A stretch of 64,000 bases of DNA from Osedax frankpressi (GCA_964035775.1 OZ038316.1:13552949-13616948), one strand, 5' to 3'. Positions 1 to 35,236 are shown, numbered from the stretch's first letter. Translations and numbers: made by a program. Notes: generated from the letters alone by a model not told the origin.

Positions 1-157
1 CGAACAAAATATACTTTTGAAGAGAATATATTTTTCCTAGAGTTAAGATATATTAATGATAGTCTACGACATATTTAAATACGTGTGTTAAAGTATTTAT
101 GAAATGTATATATATGCTTCAAAGATGTGACTTAGTTTTATTAAATATGCGTATAAC

Positions 158-21139
<20,982 letters not shown>

Positions 21140-21142
21140 CTA

Positions 21143-21250
21143 GTTCCTATGGGTGGGCGTGTCTATGCTATGAGGCGGTTTCAAAGTAATTTAGCGTTCC
21201 TATGGGTGGGCGTGTTTATGCTATGAGGCGGTTTCAAAGTAATTTAGCGA
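21143..21250. repeat. 53-bp tandem repeat running toward the assembly gap
   Basis: Two units beginning gttcctatgggtgggcgtg. The first overlaps the acceptor side of the first recognised Mhc exon. Confidence 0.8.
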
Positions 21251-21300
21251 ATCGAGGTGATTTAAAGGCGAAGTGGGATTATGAAAGAGTGGTCACTCTC

Positions 21301-21500
21301 NNNNNNNNNNNNNNNNNNNNNNNNNNNNNNNNNNNNNNNNNNNNNNNNNNNNNNNNNNNNNNNNNNNNNNNNNNNNNNNNNNNNNNNNNNNNNNNNNNNN
21401 NNNNNNNNNNNNNNNNNNNNNNNNNNNNNNNNNNNNNNNNNNNNNNNNNNNNNNNNNNNNNNNNNNNNNNNNNNNNNNNNNNNNNNNNNNNNNNNNNNNN
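21301..21500. other. Assembly gap (200 N)
   Basis: Run of exactly 200 unknown bases, probably an arbitrary-length gap. The missing 5' exons of Mhc may lie here. Confidence 1.
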
Positions 21501-23460
21501 GAGGTAACTCTATACCACGATATCATTAGTATTCGTACTCTAGAACATAACTCTAGTGAAATAAGTCATCATTACTCAAGTACTAATCTAGATATGAATA
21601 CGTTACATGCAACATCTTAATAAATACGCAATAATATATATTTTGGAAGAAGTGAAATCGTGATTATAAGAATAATGACCCAAGCTAATTAATATTTTAT
21701 AAAATATATTCCGTTGGCCTTATTCTGTGTAAACACGTTGTCTTATTCTGTATCACATCTATTGTACTTATTTAGTTAAACATATTTGTGAATACACAAG
21801 ATAGATAAACTAAGTTCAAAGTCACTACCTAAGAATAAATCTATGTAAATTGAAATCCAAAAGTTGGAAATTCTATTCAAATATTTTCAACTGATTCTAT
21901 TGAAATTTAAATTTAATTTTACTTACATAATCGTAAGTTTCCACAGATGAAATCAAAGTTTTATTTAAACTCGATTCCTAATATTTTGTCTTTCAATGTT
22001 GTGCGAGGAAAGTATGCTTTACTATTACATAACTGAAAGTATTCCTGGTGAACAATTCTGTTGTAATTTAATTGTATTGCATTGAATACCTGATTGATGG
22101 GCCGTAACCCCCGTATTCGGTGATTCCGTTGAGGTTGCTTATAGGATTAATACTCTTAGAATTGTGTTCGGTGTGTGCTGCATTATCGTGTGTTAAATAG
22201 CGTGGCAATATTGACAGGTTACTTTTAATTAAAAGTAATCTTATTAACTCATCGTTCAGTTATTTATAAATAATTACAAACAATTGTTTGATTTCAGTGT
22301 TCAAATCAAAATATATATTCGTCTAATTGGTATCCTGAATTCATTTTCTAAATGGAATACCAATTAACTACCAATGACGAAACTGTTGTGTAATATTGTC
22401 TGATTAAATAATATTGGGGCGTGAGAAAATATTTAGAGCGCCTACATATTATGTAACAGTTGTAATCAATATTAAATATAAACCCTTTGTTTTCAACATT
22501 AGATTTATGTTCATCTTTCACTTATTTTATTAATATTATATCGGGATAAATATCGCATTTCATGTAGACTACATTTGCACTGTTTAGTGGGTTATATAAT
22601 AAATAATTATATAGCGTGAACAATATGTATATCCCTATATCTAATTCGTTATTGATATCTTTATTTACATTTCCTTTTATCTAGCTCCCTCTTACATCCC
22701 TCTTACTTTTCTTAATATCCAACTCATTTTCTACATAACTCTAATTTATTGTTCCTTCTTTACATTTCTCTTATCTCCAACTTCCTCTTTTCTCGCATCT
22801 TATCACAATCTCCATAGTTACCTTTCTCTTATCTTCCACTACTTCTATATTAACTCTTATCTCCTATTACCTTTGTATCTTTCTCTTATCTTCAAATTCT
22901 ACTATATTTAACTCTTATTTCCAAATCCCTCTTTACTTTTATATCTATATATATCCTTTCATTTCTCTTATATATAACTCTGCCTCTACTAGGGAGGATG
23001 GCATATAAACATTTAAGATGCTTCCATAATGTATATTTACGACAAAACTATATCCTAATAACTAGAAATACATTATGGACATATATCTATTTGCGTTAAG
23101 GGACTACCTTTTATTGTACAAGTTTACATCATATCATCTAACTATGGCATATGTACAGTGTAAACTATACACTTTCTATGTATATCATCTACCTGGTGCA
23201 TAATGTACAGTATATAATTCATATTGATCATTGCATTCATTTTAGAGAGAAATATTAGCGCAATTCCGTTAATTTTATGAGTAAGTATAAAATATAATAG
23301 TTAAGCATTTACTAAATAATGTACACGAAGAGATGTTAAGATAAATTTACGTGCAAGGAGTTATTTATAAGTATTGTTCTGCGTATAAACTGTACGTATA
23401 TATAGAGTATATAATCTTGATGAAATAATAATGCATCTACGGATTATGTTTGTATTTAAA
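21501..23460. other. AT-rich region without recognised genes
   Basis: No exon-like stretch found on either strand. It includes a pyrimidine-rich patch (about 22675-22990) of CTTATCTCC-like words. Confidence 0.6.
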
Positions 23461-23720
23461 TTAAACGCACGCCATCCTGGAAATTTTACCAGGAGAAGAA
23501 TTCCGCCTGGCATAGAATATAACTCGGGAACGCCCACATGCGCGTGGCGTGCGTTTCACGGCGTGCGTTTCACGGCGTAAACGTCTATTAGTTTACTACA
23601 GAGCTACGAGTATTCCCGTATACGGACCACGTAATTGATATATGCTAGGTGGCCAACCGGGTTGAATACCCGGCAATGGCGGAACCGGCTCAGGCTGGGA
23701 GCAGGGAATTCCTAATAAAC
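23461..23720. other. GC-rich island with short hairpins
   Basis: Stands out from AT-rich surroundings. It contains the inverted repeats tcctgg/ccagga (about 23475-23494) and ccggg-ttgaata-cccgg (about 23659-23675), plus a doubled ggcgtgcgtttcac. No coding match. It could be a promoter, a 5' non-coding exon or a small RNA gene. Confidence 0.35.
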
Positions 23721-24359
23721 AAGTGAACGGGTATATAAGTTGTGTGATTATAAGTTATTAATAAAATCATATTATATAATATTATATTATAACAATATTA
23801 TATAGTATAATATCAGTTATAGTTGTATATATCCAAGCTCTATTTTGTGTTTGGATATGTGTACGTGTGTGTTGATGCTACTTTGTACGAGTATGCATGC
23901 ATGTGTTTGAGTATGTGTATTATTTATATGAATGTGAATATATCAAATGTGAATAGAATCTAATACGTTGAGAAGTAAAGTATAAATAATCTAGTAACTT
24001 ATGAATCAAGAAGAGCTTGTAATGTGAGGCAGTAAGTGTAGACTTATACGATATATTTGGCACGTTTTTCCATTTTGATGAAACCAGTCAATGATAATGA
24101 TGTTTACATCTTTAAGTTCAGTAAAGGTCAATGTTTAAATGGTTGTCAATATGTTATGGTTTTACATATTATAGTAAGTAATTTGTACTCGATAAAGTTT
24201 AAAATACTCATCAAGTCGTTTAGTTATTGAGATAAGTGAATGATACTAGTGGAGTAGTAATTGTTCTTAAGTTTTTTTATTAGTCGAATATATCGGTTGA
24301 TGATTCTGTAAAATTATAGTAAATTCGTTTTTATATAGCGAGGGATATGTTATATTATA

Positions 24360-24600
24360 TGTAGTAAGTTTCTAGGCATATGGATGTGTATGTAGGTCTG
24401 AGGAAGTATTTGGAGGTGTGTAGGTGTATGTAAGTTTATGTATGTGTATGTAGGTATGTGTCGGTGTGTGTATATGTATGTAAGTATGTGTTGGTGCGTG
24501 TAGGTGTGCGTAGGTGTTTAGGCGTATGTGTGTATATGCTGGAATGTGGGAATGTGTATGAAGGAGTGTATGTATCTGTGTAGATATGTATATGTGAATA
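24360..24600. repeat. GT-rich degenerate repeat
   Basis: TGTATGTAGGTGTG-like words without a fixed period. Confidence 0.7.
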
Positions 24601-24606
24601 TAGTAA

Positions 24607-25010
24607 TATAATTGAGTTAGATTATAGCCTATAGTAATAGATATTGTGAGTTAGATTATAGTCTATGGTAATAGATATTGTGAGTTAGCTTATAGTCTAT
24701 AGTAATAGATATTGTGAGTTAGATTATAGCCTATAGTAATAGATATTGTGAGTTAGCTTATAGTCTATAGTAATAGATATTGTGAGTGAGATTATAGTCT
24801 ATAGTAATAGATATTGTGAGTTAGCTTATAGTATATAGTAATAGATATTGTGAGTTAAATTATAGTCTATAGTAATAGATATTGTGAGTTAGCTTATAGT
24901 CTATAGTAATAGATATTGTGAGTGAGATTATAGTCTATAGTAATAGATATTGTGAGTTAGCTTATAGTATATAGTAATAGATATTGTGAGTTAGATTATA
25001 GTCTATAGTA
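24607..25010. repeat. 34-bp minisatellite, about 12 units
   Basis: Units contain gttagattatagtctatag and taatagatattgtga. Alternating gttaga/gttagc variants hint at a two-unit higher order. Confidence 0.93.
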
Positions 25011-26003
25011 AGTGATAGGGGGATTGGTCAGACACAACAAGTAAAAATGTCGTAATTTAGATAATTTTAAACATATTCATGTTACTCACTATTAATTATG
25101 TTCATATTTATTTTAATGAAATTGTATTATATAATAAATCTATGCATTGCCAAATAGTTAATCACATTTGTTGATAAATCTATTTACGTATACAACTATT
25201 TATTAGAATGCAATGTTGCAACGAGAATTCGTCAAAGTTTTTATATCTGAGACTTTTCTATTTCAATTCTACGACAACATTTTTAGTTTTAGGATCAGAA
25301 GTATAAATATTGAGTATTTATTTTATGAATTTGTTAATAAACATATCCTCTAGTTTTAGAAATGAAATTCTGGTTAAATGTGATAAAATACCAATTTTTA
25401 CAATTGATGGATGAATGAAAGCGAGCCTGAAAATAAATAAATATAATTAATAAGAATACTTTATGTTAGAAAAGCTTTACAAAAAGTGAAATATGTGTCG
25501 GTAACAGAATCGCGAGAGAACTTCTAAATATGGGAAGCAAATATAATTGGCAGCAATCTTTGCAAACATTGCACTTGATTTGACACATTAGTTTCTAGTA
25601 AATCTAAATTCGTTGTATGATATTCTATTAAAATCCTCAATTTAATTAACTGCTTCCTTTTAATTAACTGCTTCAACAATCAAATGCGAAATATCGACAC
25701 AATATATTTGACACCTATTTAACTTTCTCAATGAGCCTATTTATATACAGAGAACATTATTGTTACGAAATTAGATAAATGTAGGGATTCATAGCTCCTA
25801 TTATATTCCATATTCACTTGTCGAACTATTAAATAATCCAGAAAATATCACTTATTGAAACGAGTTCCACATATAGAAATATAAACTGAAACTATTCAAA
25901 TGTAAGAACAGTGGTACTAGTACATGATCTATACATTATTTAAAATCTAAATATTTCTTAATTAAGAATTAATCTAAATCGTAGATATTCCTATATTAAT
26001 ATA

Positions 26004-26053
<50 letters not shown>

Positions 26054-26208
26054 CAATTATATAATAAAAGTAATAGTTAGGAAGAATTACAAATGAAAAA
26101 ATATAAAAAATAGTATTCCTAAATTCTAACTTATAAACAAATGTCTAATACAATTATATAAAAATGTATCATACACATGTGTAGATATACTTCTAGTGTA
26201 ATTATAAT
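25011..26208. other. AT-rich region without recognised features
   Basis: No coding or RNA gene seen. A TA run lies at about 26008-26050. Confidence 0.6.
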
Positions 26209-26871
26209 TACATTAAAGTGAATAATATCAATTTGATAGTAAATGGTTGTAAATACAATTAAAATGTAAGAATAGAAAAATAACATCATCATTTATTTAA
26301 ATTACAGTTTATTTCACATGTTATTACTTTAACAAATATCTTTCTTCATTGATATAATTACTCAATAAACGAATAAAATCATCGAGTACACGCTCAGTTA
26401 TCAGATATAATTATAATATACCTAGATATGATATAGTAAGTGATTATTATTAGTAAGTGAAAATTAATAAAATATTTGAATTGACAATCAATTAGACTTC
26501 TACTCAATTACAAAATAATAACACCATAATTCGCTGGAATTAGACATTGAAATACAATATTATTTAAACCAACTAATATAACTTATGTTAATTCCACAAA
26601 CTATTAAACAATTACGATCGATGCACTAACTTAATGCATTGTCTGAACTATAATATCTAATAAACTAACCATTAGTAAAACTACCAACACTAGATTTTAA
26701 TTATTGTTATAATTATCACCCATTACTTTTAGAGTATATTTGTAATTAAAATACTGAACGTATAATATACAATTATCTTTTTTATAGCGATACTCGCATA
26801 GCATATTTATTTCTTCACGCATGTATCCATTAATTAACTATAACTAATACTTCGAATTAATTGATGAGCTG

Positions 26872-26913
<42 letters not shown>

Positions 26914-28616
26914 TGATAGAGAGTGCACTTTTAAATTTGTTTGATATTAATATGAATTGTCTCCTATTTCTGGAGTTATATGGAAGACACAAAGCATGAG
27001 GTTAAATGGTTAATAGTACAACCCAGGAACACATCTCAAATATTAAATTATTAATCGTGAAACTATGGACACATTATATCTACACACCTTAATTAGGGGA
27101 AATCTTTGCTTATAATTATATTAATTGTATTTACTGCTTCCTATATTTGATATGTAAACGTCTACATTATAACGGTCATCTAGTAGGAATACTTTTATTC
27201 TAAACATGTATCAATTATTTACCTATTAATAACCTATTTATATAGTCATTTAAAAATATTCAAAAATAATTTCATCAGTGAGTTTCATCAGTAAACAACT
27301 TAAATATGAGTTTATTATATTATACTATACTATACTATACTATATTATATTATATGATGATATACTATACTATACTATAATATACTATACTATACTCCAT
27401 GATGATATACTATACTATACTATAATATACTATACTATACTATATGATAATATACTATACTATACTATAATATACTATACTATACTATACTATATGATGA
27501 TATACTATACTATACTATAATATACTATATTATACTATACTATAATATACTATACTATAATATACTATGTTATAATATACTATAATATACTGTACTATAC
27601 TATACTATATTATACTATACTATACTTTAATATACTGTACTATACTATACTATATTATACTATACTATACTTTACTATTATATACTATACTATAATATAC
27701 TATACTATAATATACTATATTATAATATACTATACTATACTATAATATACTATAATATACTGTACTATACTATACTATATTATACTATACTATACTTTAA
27801 TATACTATACTATGCTATACTATAATATACTGTACTATACTATACTATATTATACTATGCTATACTTTAATATACTATACTATACTATACTATAATATAC
27901 TGTACTATACTATACTATACTATACTATTCTATACTTTACTATAATATACTATACTATAATATACTATACTATAATATACTATATTATAATATACTATAC
28001 TATCCTATAATATACTATAATATACTGTACTATACTATACTATATTATACTATACTATACTTTAATATACTATACTATACTATACTATAATAAACTGTAC
28101 TATACTATACTATATTATACTAAACTATTCTATACTATACTATAATATACTATACTATACTTTACTATACTATACTATAATATACTATAATATACTATAA
28201 TAAATTGTACTATACTATACTATATTATACTAAACTATTCTATACTATACTATAATATACTATATTATACTTTACTATACTATACTATACTATACTATAC
28301 TATACTATAATAAACTGTACTATACTATACTATATTATACTAAACTATTCTATACTATACTATAATATACTATAATATACCATAATATACTATACTCTAC
28401 TATATTATATTATGATATACTATACTTTATTATGCTATACTATATTATACTATATTATACTATGCTATATTATACATAAACTATACTATACAGGTGATAT
28501 ACTATACTATACGTACATAACATATATCTATATATTATCACATGAACATATTAGCATAATTCTGTATCAAGAGTAATAAGCCTGACCGAGTCAGAAATGC
28601 TTTATTTTTTATTAAT
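26209..28616. repeat. 2.4-kb tandem duplication, copy 1
   Basis: Starts ttacattaaagtgaataata and ends ..tttattttttattaat. Contains a GA run (26876-26910) and a TATAC array. Its sequence is repeated almost base for base in 28617-31018. Confidence 0.95.
27313..28500. repeat. TATAC/TATAA satellite in copy 1
   Basis: About 1.2 kb of tactatactataatatac-like pentamer repeats. The same array recurs at 29717-30902. Confidence 0.95.
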
Positions 28617-29279
28617 TACATTAAAGTGAATAATATCAATTTGATAGTAAATGGTTGTAAATACAATTAAAATGTAAGAATAGAAAAATAACATCATCAT
28701 TTATTTAAATTACAGTTTATTTCACATGTTATTACTTTAACAAATATCTTTCTTCATTGATATAATTACTCAATAAACGAATAAAATCATCGAGTACACG
28801 CTCAGTTATCAGATATAATTATAATATACCTAGATATGATATAGTAAGTGATTATTATTAGTAAGTGAAAATTAATAAAATATTTGAATTGACAATCAAT
28901 TAGACTTCTACTCAATTACAAAATAATAACACCATAATTCGCTGGAATTAGACATTGAAATACAATATTATTTAAACCAACTAATATAACTTATGTTAAT
29001 TCCACAAACTATTAAACAATTACGATCGATGCACTAACTTAATGCATTGTCTGAACTATAATATCTAATAAACTAACCATTAGTAAAACTACCAACACTA
29101 GATTTTAATTATTGTTATAATTATCACCCATTACTTTTAGAGTATATTTGTAATTAAAATACTGAACGTATAATATACAATTATCTTTTTTATAGCGATA
29201 CTCGCATAGCATATTTATTTCTTCACGCATGTATCCATTAATTAACTATAACTAATACTTCGAATTAATTGATGAGCTG

Positions 29280-29315
<36 letters not shown>

Positions 29316-31018
29316 TGATAGAGAGTGCACTTTTAAATTTGTTTGATATTAATATGAATTGTCTCCTATTTCTGGAGTTATATGGAAGACACAAAGCATG
29401 AGGTTAAATGGTTAATAGTACAACCCAGGAACACATCTCAAATATTAAATTATTAATCGTGAAACTATGGACACATTATATCTACACACCTTAATTAGGG
29501 GAAATCTTTGCTTATAATTATATTAATTGTATTTACTGCTTCCTATATTTGATATGTAAACGTCTACATTATAACGGTCATCTAGTAGGAATACTTTTAT
29601 TCTAAACATGTATCAATTATTTACCTATTAATAACCTATTTATATAGTCATTTAAAAATATTCAAAAATAATTTCATCAGTGAGTTTCATCAGTAAACAA
29701 CTTAAATATGAGTTTATTATATTATACTATACTATACTATACTATATTATATTATATGATGATATACTATACTATACTATAATATACTATACTATACTCC
29801 ATGATGATATACTATACTATACTATAATATACTATACTATACTATATGATAATATACTATACTATACTATAATATACTATACTATACTATACTATATGAT
29901 GATATACTATACTATACTATAATATACTATATTATACTATACTATAATATACTATACTATAATATACTATGTTATAATATACTATAATATACTGTACTAT
30001 ACTATACTATATTATACTATACTATACTTTAATATACTGTACTATACTATACTATATTATACTATACTATACTTTACTATTATATACTATACTATAATAT
30101 ACTATACTATAATATACTATATTATAATATACTATACTATACTATAATATACTATAATATACTGTACTATACTATACTATATTATACTATACTATACTTT
30201 AATATACTATACTATGCTATACTATAATATACTGTACTATACTATACTATATTATACTATGCTATACTTTAATATACTATACTATACTATACTATAATAT
30301 ACTGTACTATACTATACTATACTATACTATTCTATACTTTACTATAATATACTATACTATAATATACTATACTATAATATACTATATTATAATATACTAT
30401 ACTATCCTATAATATACTATAATATACTGTACTATACTATACTATATTATACTATACTATACTTTAATATACTATACTATACTATACTATAATAAACTGT
30501 ACTATACTATACTATATTATACTAAACTATTCTATACTATACTATAATATACTATACTATACTTTACTATACTATACTATAATATACTATAATATACTAT
30601 AATAAATTGTACTATACTATACTATATTATACTAAACTATTCTATACTATACTATAATATACTATATTATACTTTACTATACTATACTATACTATACTAT
30701 ACTATACTATAATAAACTGTACTATACTATACTATAGTATACTAAACTATTCTATACTATACTATAATATACTATAATATACCATAATATACTATACTCT
30801 ACTATATTATATTATGATATACTATACTTTATTATGCTATACTATATTATACTATATTATACTATGCTATATTATACATAAACTATACTATACAGGTGAT
30901 ATACTATACTATACGTACATAACATATATCTATATATTATCACATGAACATATTAGCATAATTCTGTATCAAGAGTAATAAGCCTGACCGAGTCAGAAAT
31001 GCTTTATTTTTTATTAAT
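28617..31018. repeat. 2.4-kb tandem duplication, copy 2
   Basis: Near-identical to copy 1. The differences I found are a GA run shorter by six bases and one substitution near 30737. Confidence 0.95.
29717..30902. repeat. TATAC/TATAA satellite in copy 2
   Basis: Duplicate of the 27313-28500 array, including its internal variants. Confidence 0.95.
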
Positions 31019-31255
31019 ACTTGCTAATAAAAAGCTTTAGCATTATATTCTAAAACTATACAAATTCTCTGTTATACACATAATTATACACAAAATTAAA
31101 TTGAAACAAATACGACTATCCTCCGTATATGTTATCCGTTACAATTGGTGATTCATACGACTAATGATAATAACGTATTGCGATTTCACACCGCTATTAC
31201 TCAACTGTCTTCCGGTTTAAAGTGGAAGTATACAACATATTCATTATAGGTTTAT

Positions 31256-31352
31256 TATACACTTTGTACAATGTACACTTTGTACAGTGTACAATGTACA
31301 CTGTACAATGTACATTGTACACTGTACAATGTACAATGTACAGTGTACATGC
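31256..31352. repeat. TGTACA foldback cluster
   Basis: Dense overlapping palindromes built from tgtaca and gtacac (for example tgtacactgtacaatgtaca). Can fold into several alternative hairpins. Similar words occur near 18917, 23140 and 52950. Confidence 0.85.
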
Positions 31353-31733
31353 TATAGATAGTTCAAATTATCATAAAACAACTATAAGTTTTGAATCTAA
31401 TGAATACTATAACAAATAATAGTTACGGCATGATACGTAACATAACTTATCGACCTTTATTACGTTTCCTCGAGCATAGTGAAGATAAGCTTAGTATCCA
31501 GGGGAAACTACGTTATATACCATTATGTTCCTATAGAGTATCGTCTATAGATAATTCCCTGTGGTGAAGGAAAATGCAATTATACTGCAACATATCTATA
31601 TGCTTGGTATATTAGGATTTGGATATATATAAACCCGTAAACTTGAACAGATGCTAAGTATTGACTACATACATAGCTATGCATGCCTTCTAATAACTTC
31701 TAAACCGTTATGTCTGGCATATATCGTAAGTTA

Positions 31734-32155
31734 TTGAGTGAGTGAGTGAGTGAGTATGTGAGCGAGTGAATGTGTGAGCGAGTGTGCGAGTGATTGAGTT
31801 AGTGAGTGAGTGGGTGAGTGAGTGAGTGAATGAGTGAGTGAGTTAGTGTGTGAGTGAGTGTGTGAGTGATTGAGTTAGTGAGTGAGTGAGTGAGTGAGTG
31901 AGTGGGTGAATGAGTGAGTGAGTGAGTGAGTGAGTGAGTGAGTGGGTGAATGAGTGAGTGAGTGAGTGAGTGAGTGAGTGAGTGAGTGAGTGAGTGAGTG
32001 AGTGAGTGAGTGAGTGAGTGAGTAAGTGAGTGAGTGAGTGAATGAGTGAGTGAGTGAGTGAGTTAGTGAGTGCGCGAGTGATTGAGTTAGTGAGTGAGTG
32101 AGTGAGTATGTGAGTGAGTGAATGAGTGAATGAGTAAGTTAGTGAGTGTGTGTGT
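31734..32155. repeat. (GTGA)n microsatellite
   Basis: About 420 bases of GTGA/GAGT units with point variants, abutting a LINE 3' end. Confidence 0.95.
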
Positions 32156-32843
32156 GTGTGTGTATATGTTTATTCACGAAAATCCAATTTTTACATTGTT
32201 CGAAGGTGAGTGTAAGTATTATTAACGAAATATAACACAATTAATATAGTAAATACGTTTTTCAAAATAAATAAAATCGAGGTAATAATTGTGGTAATAT
32301 GTGTAAGGAAGTCACGTGAGAGGGAATTGCATGTGAGGGAAGTGTGCAATGTACATTATACATATGGGAAAACTGTATAGGGGATAGTAGTATATAGAGA
32401 AAATAAGTCAGATATAAATGTACGTGTAAAGGAGGTAAAGTATGGTAGTGAGGTTGGTAAGAAGTAAGTAGTAAAAGTGGAAAAGTAATATAGGCTGTAG
32501 AAAATAAAGTATTTGAGTATTGGTTTTTGAGTAATAGGTATTGTATTAGGTAAAAGTACAGTGTAAATCAATTTGATAATTCAGTAGCAGTAGGAATATT
32601 TAAGTGGGTGTCAGGTTATATCAGTCTAGACCAAGTAAGTATCTGTGAAGTTTGCTTTTAAAAGTATTTGTATTATTTTCATTGGTAACAGTTATGGGTA
32701 GTTTATTCCAAAGTTGTGGAAAATTGTTTGTTATGTCTTGTTTAAGCAGTTTTTTATTGGATGACCTTAGATTGTTTTTCAGTTTTAGTTTAATTGAGTC
32801 GTTCATATATTTAGGGATATCAGTTTCCAGTGCTGTATGTATT
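32156..32843 (-). mobile_element. LINE 3' fragment (5'-truncated copy)
   Basis: Minus strand carries the C-terminal reading NNFPQLWNKLPITVTNENN, then NTFKSKLHRYLLGLD, stop near 32625, followed by the 3' untranslated part. Parallel to 32998-33672. It ends abruptly in GTGA repeat at 32843, so it is a 5'-truncated or secondarily duplicated copy. Confidence 0.85.
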
Positions 32844-32905
32844 AGTGAGTGGGTGAGTGAGTGATTGAATGAGTGAGTGACTTAGTGAGTGAGTGAGTGA
32901 GTGTA

Positions 32906-32998
32906 TGTGTATATGTTTATTCACGAAAATCCAATTTTTACATTGTTCGAAGGTGAGTGAATGATTGAGTGAGTGAGTGAGTGAGTTAGTGAGTGTGT
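32906..32998 (-). mobile_element. Very short LINE 3' end piece plus GTGA repeat
   Basis: About 50 bases, starting gtgtatatgtttattcacga, identical to the LINE 3' terminus, flanked on both sides by GTGA/TGAG repeats. Confidence 0.75.
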
Positions 32999-35030
32999 GT
33001 GTATATGTTTATTCACCAAAATCCAATTTTTCGTTGTTCGAAGGTGAGTTAACGAAATATAACGAAATTAATATAGTAAATAAGTCGTTTTCAAAATAAA
33101 TAAATAAATAAATAATCAAAATAATTGAGATAATATGTGTAAGGAAGTTACGTGAGAGGGAATTGTATGTGAGGGAAGTGTGCAATGCACATTAACATAT
33201 GTGAGAACTGTATAGGTGATGGTATGTAGAGAAAATAAGTCAGATATAAATGTACGTGTAATGGAGGTAAAGTATAGTAGTGAGGTTGGTAAGAAGTAAG
33301 AAGTAAAAGTGGAAAAATATAGGCTGTAGAAAATAAAGTAGTGGAGTATTGGTTTTTGAGTAATAGGTATTATATTAGGTAAAAGTACAGTGTAAATCAA
33401 TTTGATAATTCAGTAGCAGTAGGAATATTATAAGGATGTGTCAGGCTATATCAGTCTAGGTCAAGTAAGTATGTGTGAAGTTTGCTTTTAAAAGTATTTG
33501 TATTATTTTCATTGGTAACAGTTATGGGTAGTTTATTCCAAAGTTGTGGGAAATTGTTTGTTATATCTTGTTTAAGCAGTTTTTGATTGGATGACCTTGG
33601 ATTATTTTTCAGTTTTAGTTTAATTGAATCGCTCATATATTTAAGGATATCATTTTCAGTGCTGTATGTATTATTGTTAGAATTTTGTACATGGATCTGT
33701 GTTTAAGGTTAGAAATTTAAGTTTTTTCTGTATAATTTGATGTGTGTTCGTTTAGGGAGTTTGTAAACAAGTCTGCAAGTGTGGTTAATAATTTTGTTTA
33801 GTCGTTTTTCTTGTATTTTAGGTATATTAATTAAAAGTGAGTTGCAGTAGTCAAGTTTATATAGAATGTAGGCAGATGTGAGTATTTTGAGTGATGTCTG
33901 GTTGAGAAGGTGTTTAATTTGTTTTATTTTAAATATTTTATAGTTACATTGCTTAGTTATTAATGAAATATGCTTGTCGAAGGTTAAGTCAGATTCAAAT
34001 ATTACACCTAAAGTAGTTATAGTTGTCTTAATGGGTATGTCTTTATTTGCAATTTTAATATGTGTGATGGGTGGTGGCGTATGACTTTTACTATGGAATA
34101 TGATGCATTCAGTTTTCTGTAAATTAAATTTTAAGTAAATATATACTAATTATTAAGTAATTACTAATTATTAAGTAATACTTTTCTAATTTCGTCGTTA
34201 TGCTGTTGATTTCTTTTAGGGTATTCGGTAAATCATTAAAGATAGTAGATGTGTAAATTTGTGTGTCTTCAGCGAAAATGTGATATTTAGAATTATAAGC
34301 AGTTCATTATTGAGTCGATATCGGATATGTATATTTATTAAATAATAGTGGACCCAAGTTTGATGTACTACCTTGAGGTACTCCGATTTAAGAGCAGTTA
34401 AATGTTTTATTTATTTTATTAGATCTAATATTGAAGGTTTTCCCGGTTAAATATGATTTTATTAGTTGTATTATTGTGTTATAGATTTTAATTGATTGTA
34501 GTTTAGCGAATATTATTTAGTGGTCTATCGTATCAAAAGCGGCAGTTAAATCAAGTAATATGAGAATTACAAAACGATTGTTTTTTATGTTATTAGAAAT
34601 GTAATTGGTAAGATTAAGTAATAGTTTTTCAGTGTTATGGTAAGGTTTGTAGGCACTCTGCATTGGATTATCTAAACTATTGGTGGTGATATGTTTAATG
34701 ATATGCGTGGCAATAATCCTTTCGAAAATTTTTGATAGTAAAGATAAGTTGGATATAGGTCTGTAGTTGTTAGGAATGAAGTAGTTTAGGGAAGTTTGTT
34801 TTATGATTGGAGTTATAATGGAGTATTTCAGTGAAAGTGGGAAGTTATTATGAATAAGACATATGTTAATGAGATTAGAATAAACGAGTGAAATAAAGTA
34901 GATTAAAATTAAACAATTTTAGTAATTGGGGTGTCATGCTGTCTATATAAATGTTAGTTTTAAAATGAGTTAGTCTTATAAGTCGTTCGATATATGTTGA
35001 GGTTATAGTTGGTATGACTTCGGAGATGCA
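32998..35030 (-). mobile_element. Degenerate LINE, CR1/L2/Jockey-type reverse transcriptase
   Basis: Minus-strand pieces show the non-LTR reverse transcriptase motifs in order: NYRPISNLSLLSKIFERII, LLDLTAAFDTIDH, GVPQGS..LGPLLF, FAEDTQIY (usual FADD altered), LGVIFESDLTFDKHIS, LDYCNSLL and LVYKLPKRTH, and the C-terminal NNFPQLWNKLP to LLDLD with a stop near 33453. Several stops and frame changes interrupt it, for example after DTIDH. No endonuclease domain was found, so it is 5'-truncated. The 3' end lies in GTGA repeats. Confidence 0.9.
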
Positions 35031-35163
35031 AGTTGTTTTTTTTTGGTTTGTCTATGTATCTATCTCTTAAATTGTTATCTGAGTTGAGTGCTTTCATTAT
35101 AAATTTGATTTATTTTATCAATAAATATTTTTGCAAAAGATTCATTATGTATAGGGTATTCAG

Positions 35164-35164
<1 letters not shown>

Positions 35165-35236
<72 letters not shown>

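Noticed and set aside
23640-23700. tRNA gene
   Set aside because: Only a T-arm-like hairpin is present. I could not draw an acceptor stem, D-arm or anticodon arm around it.
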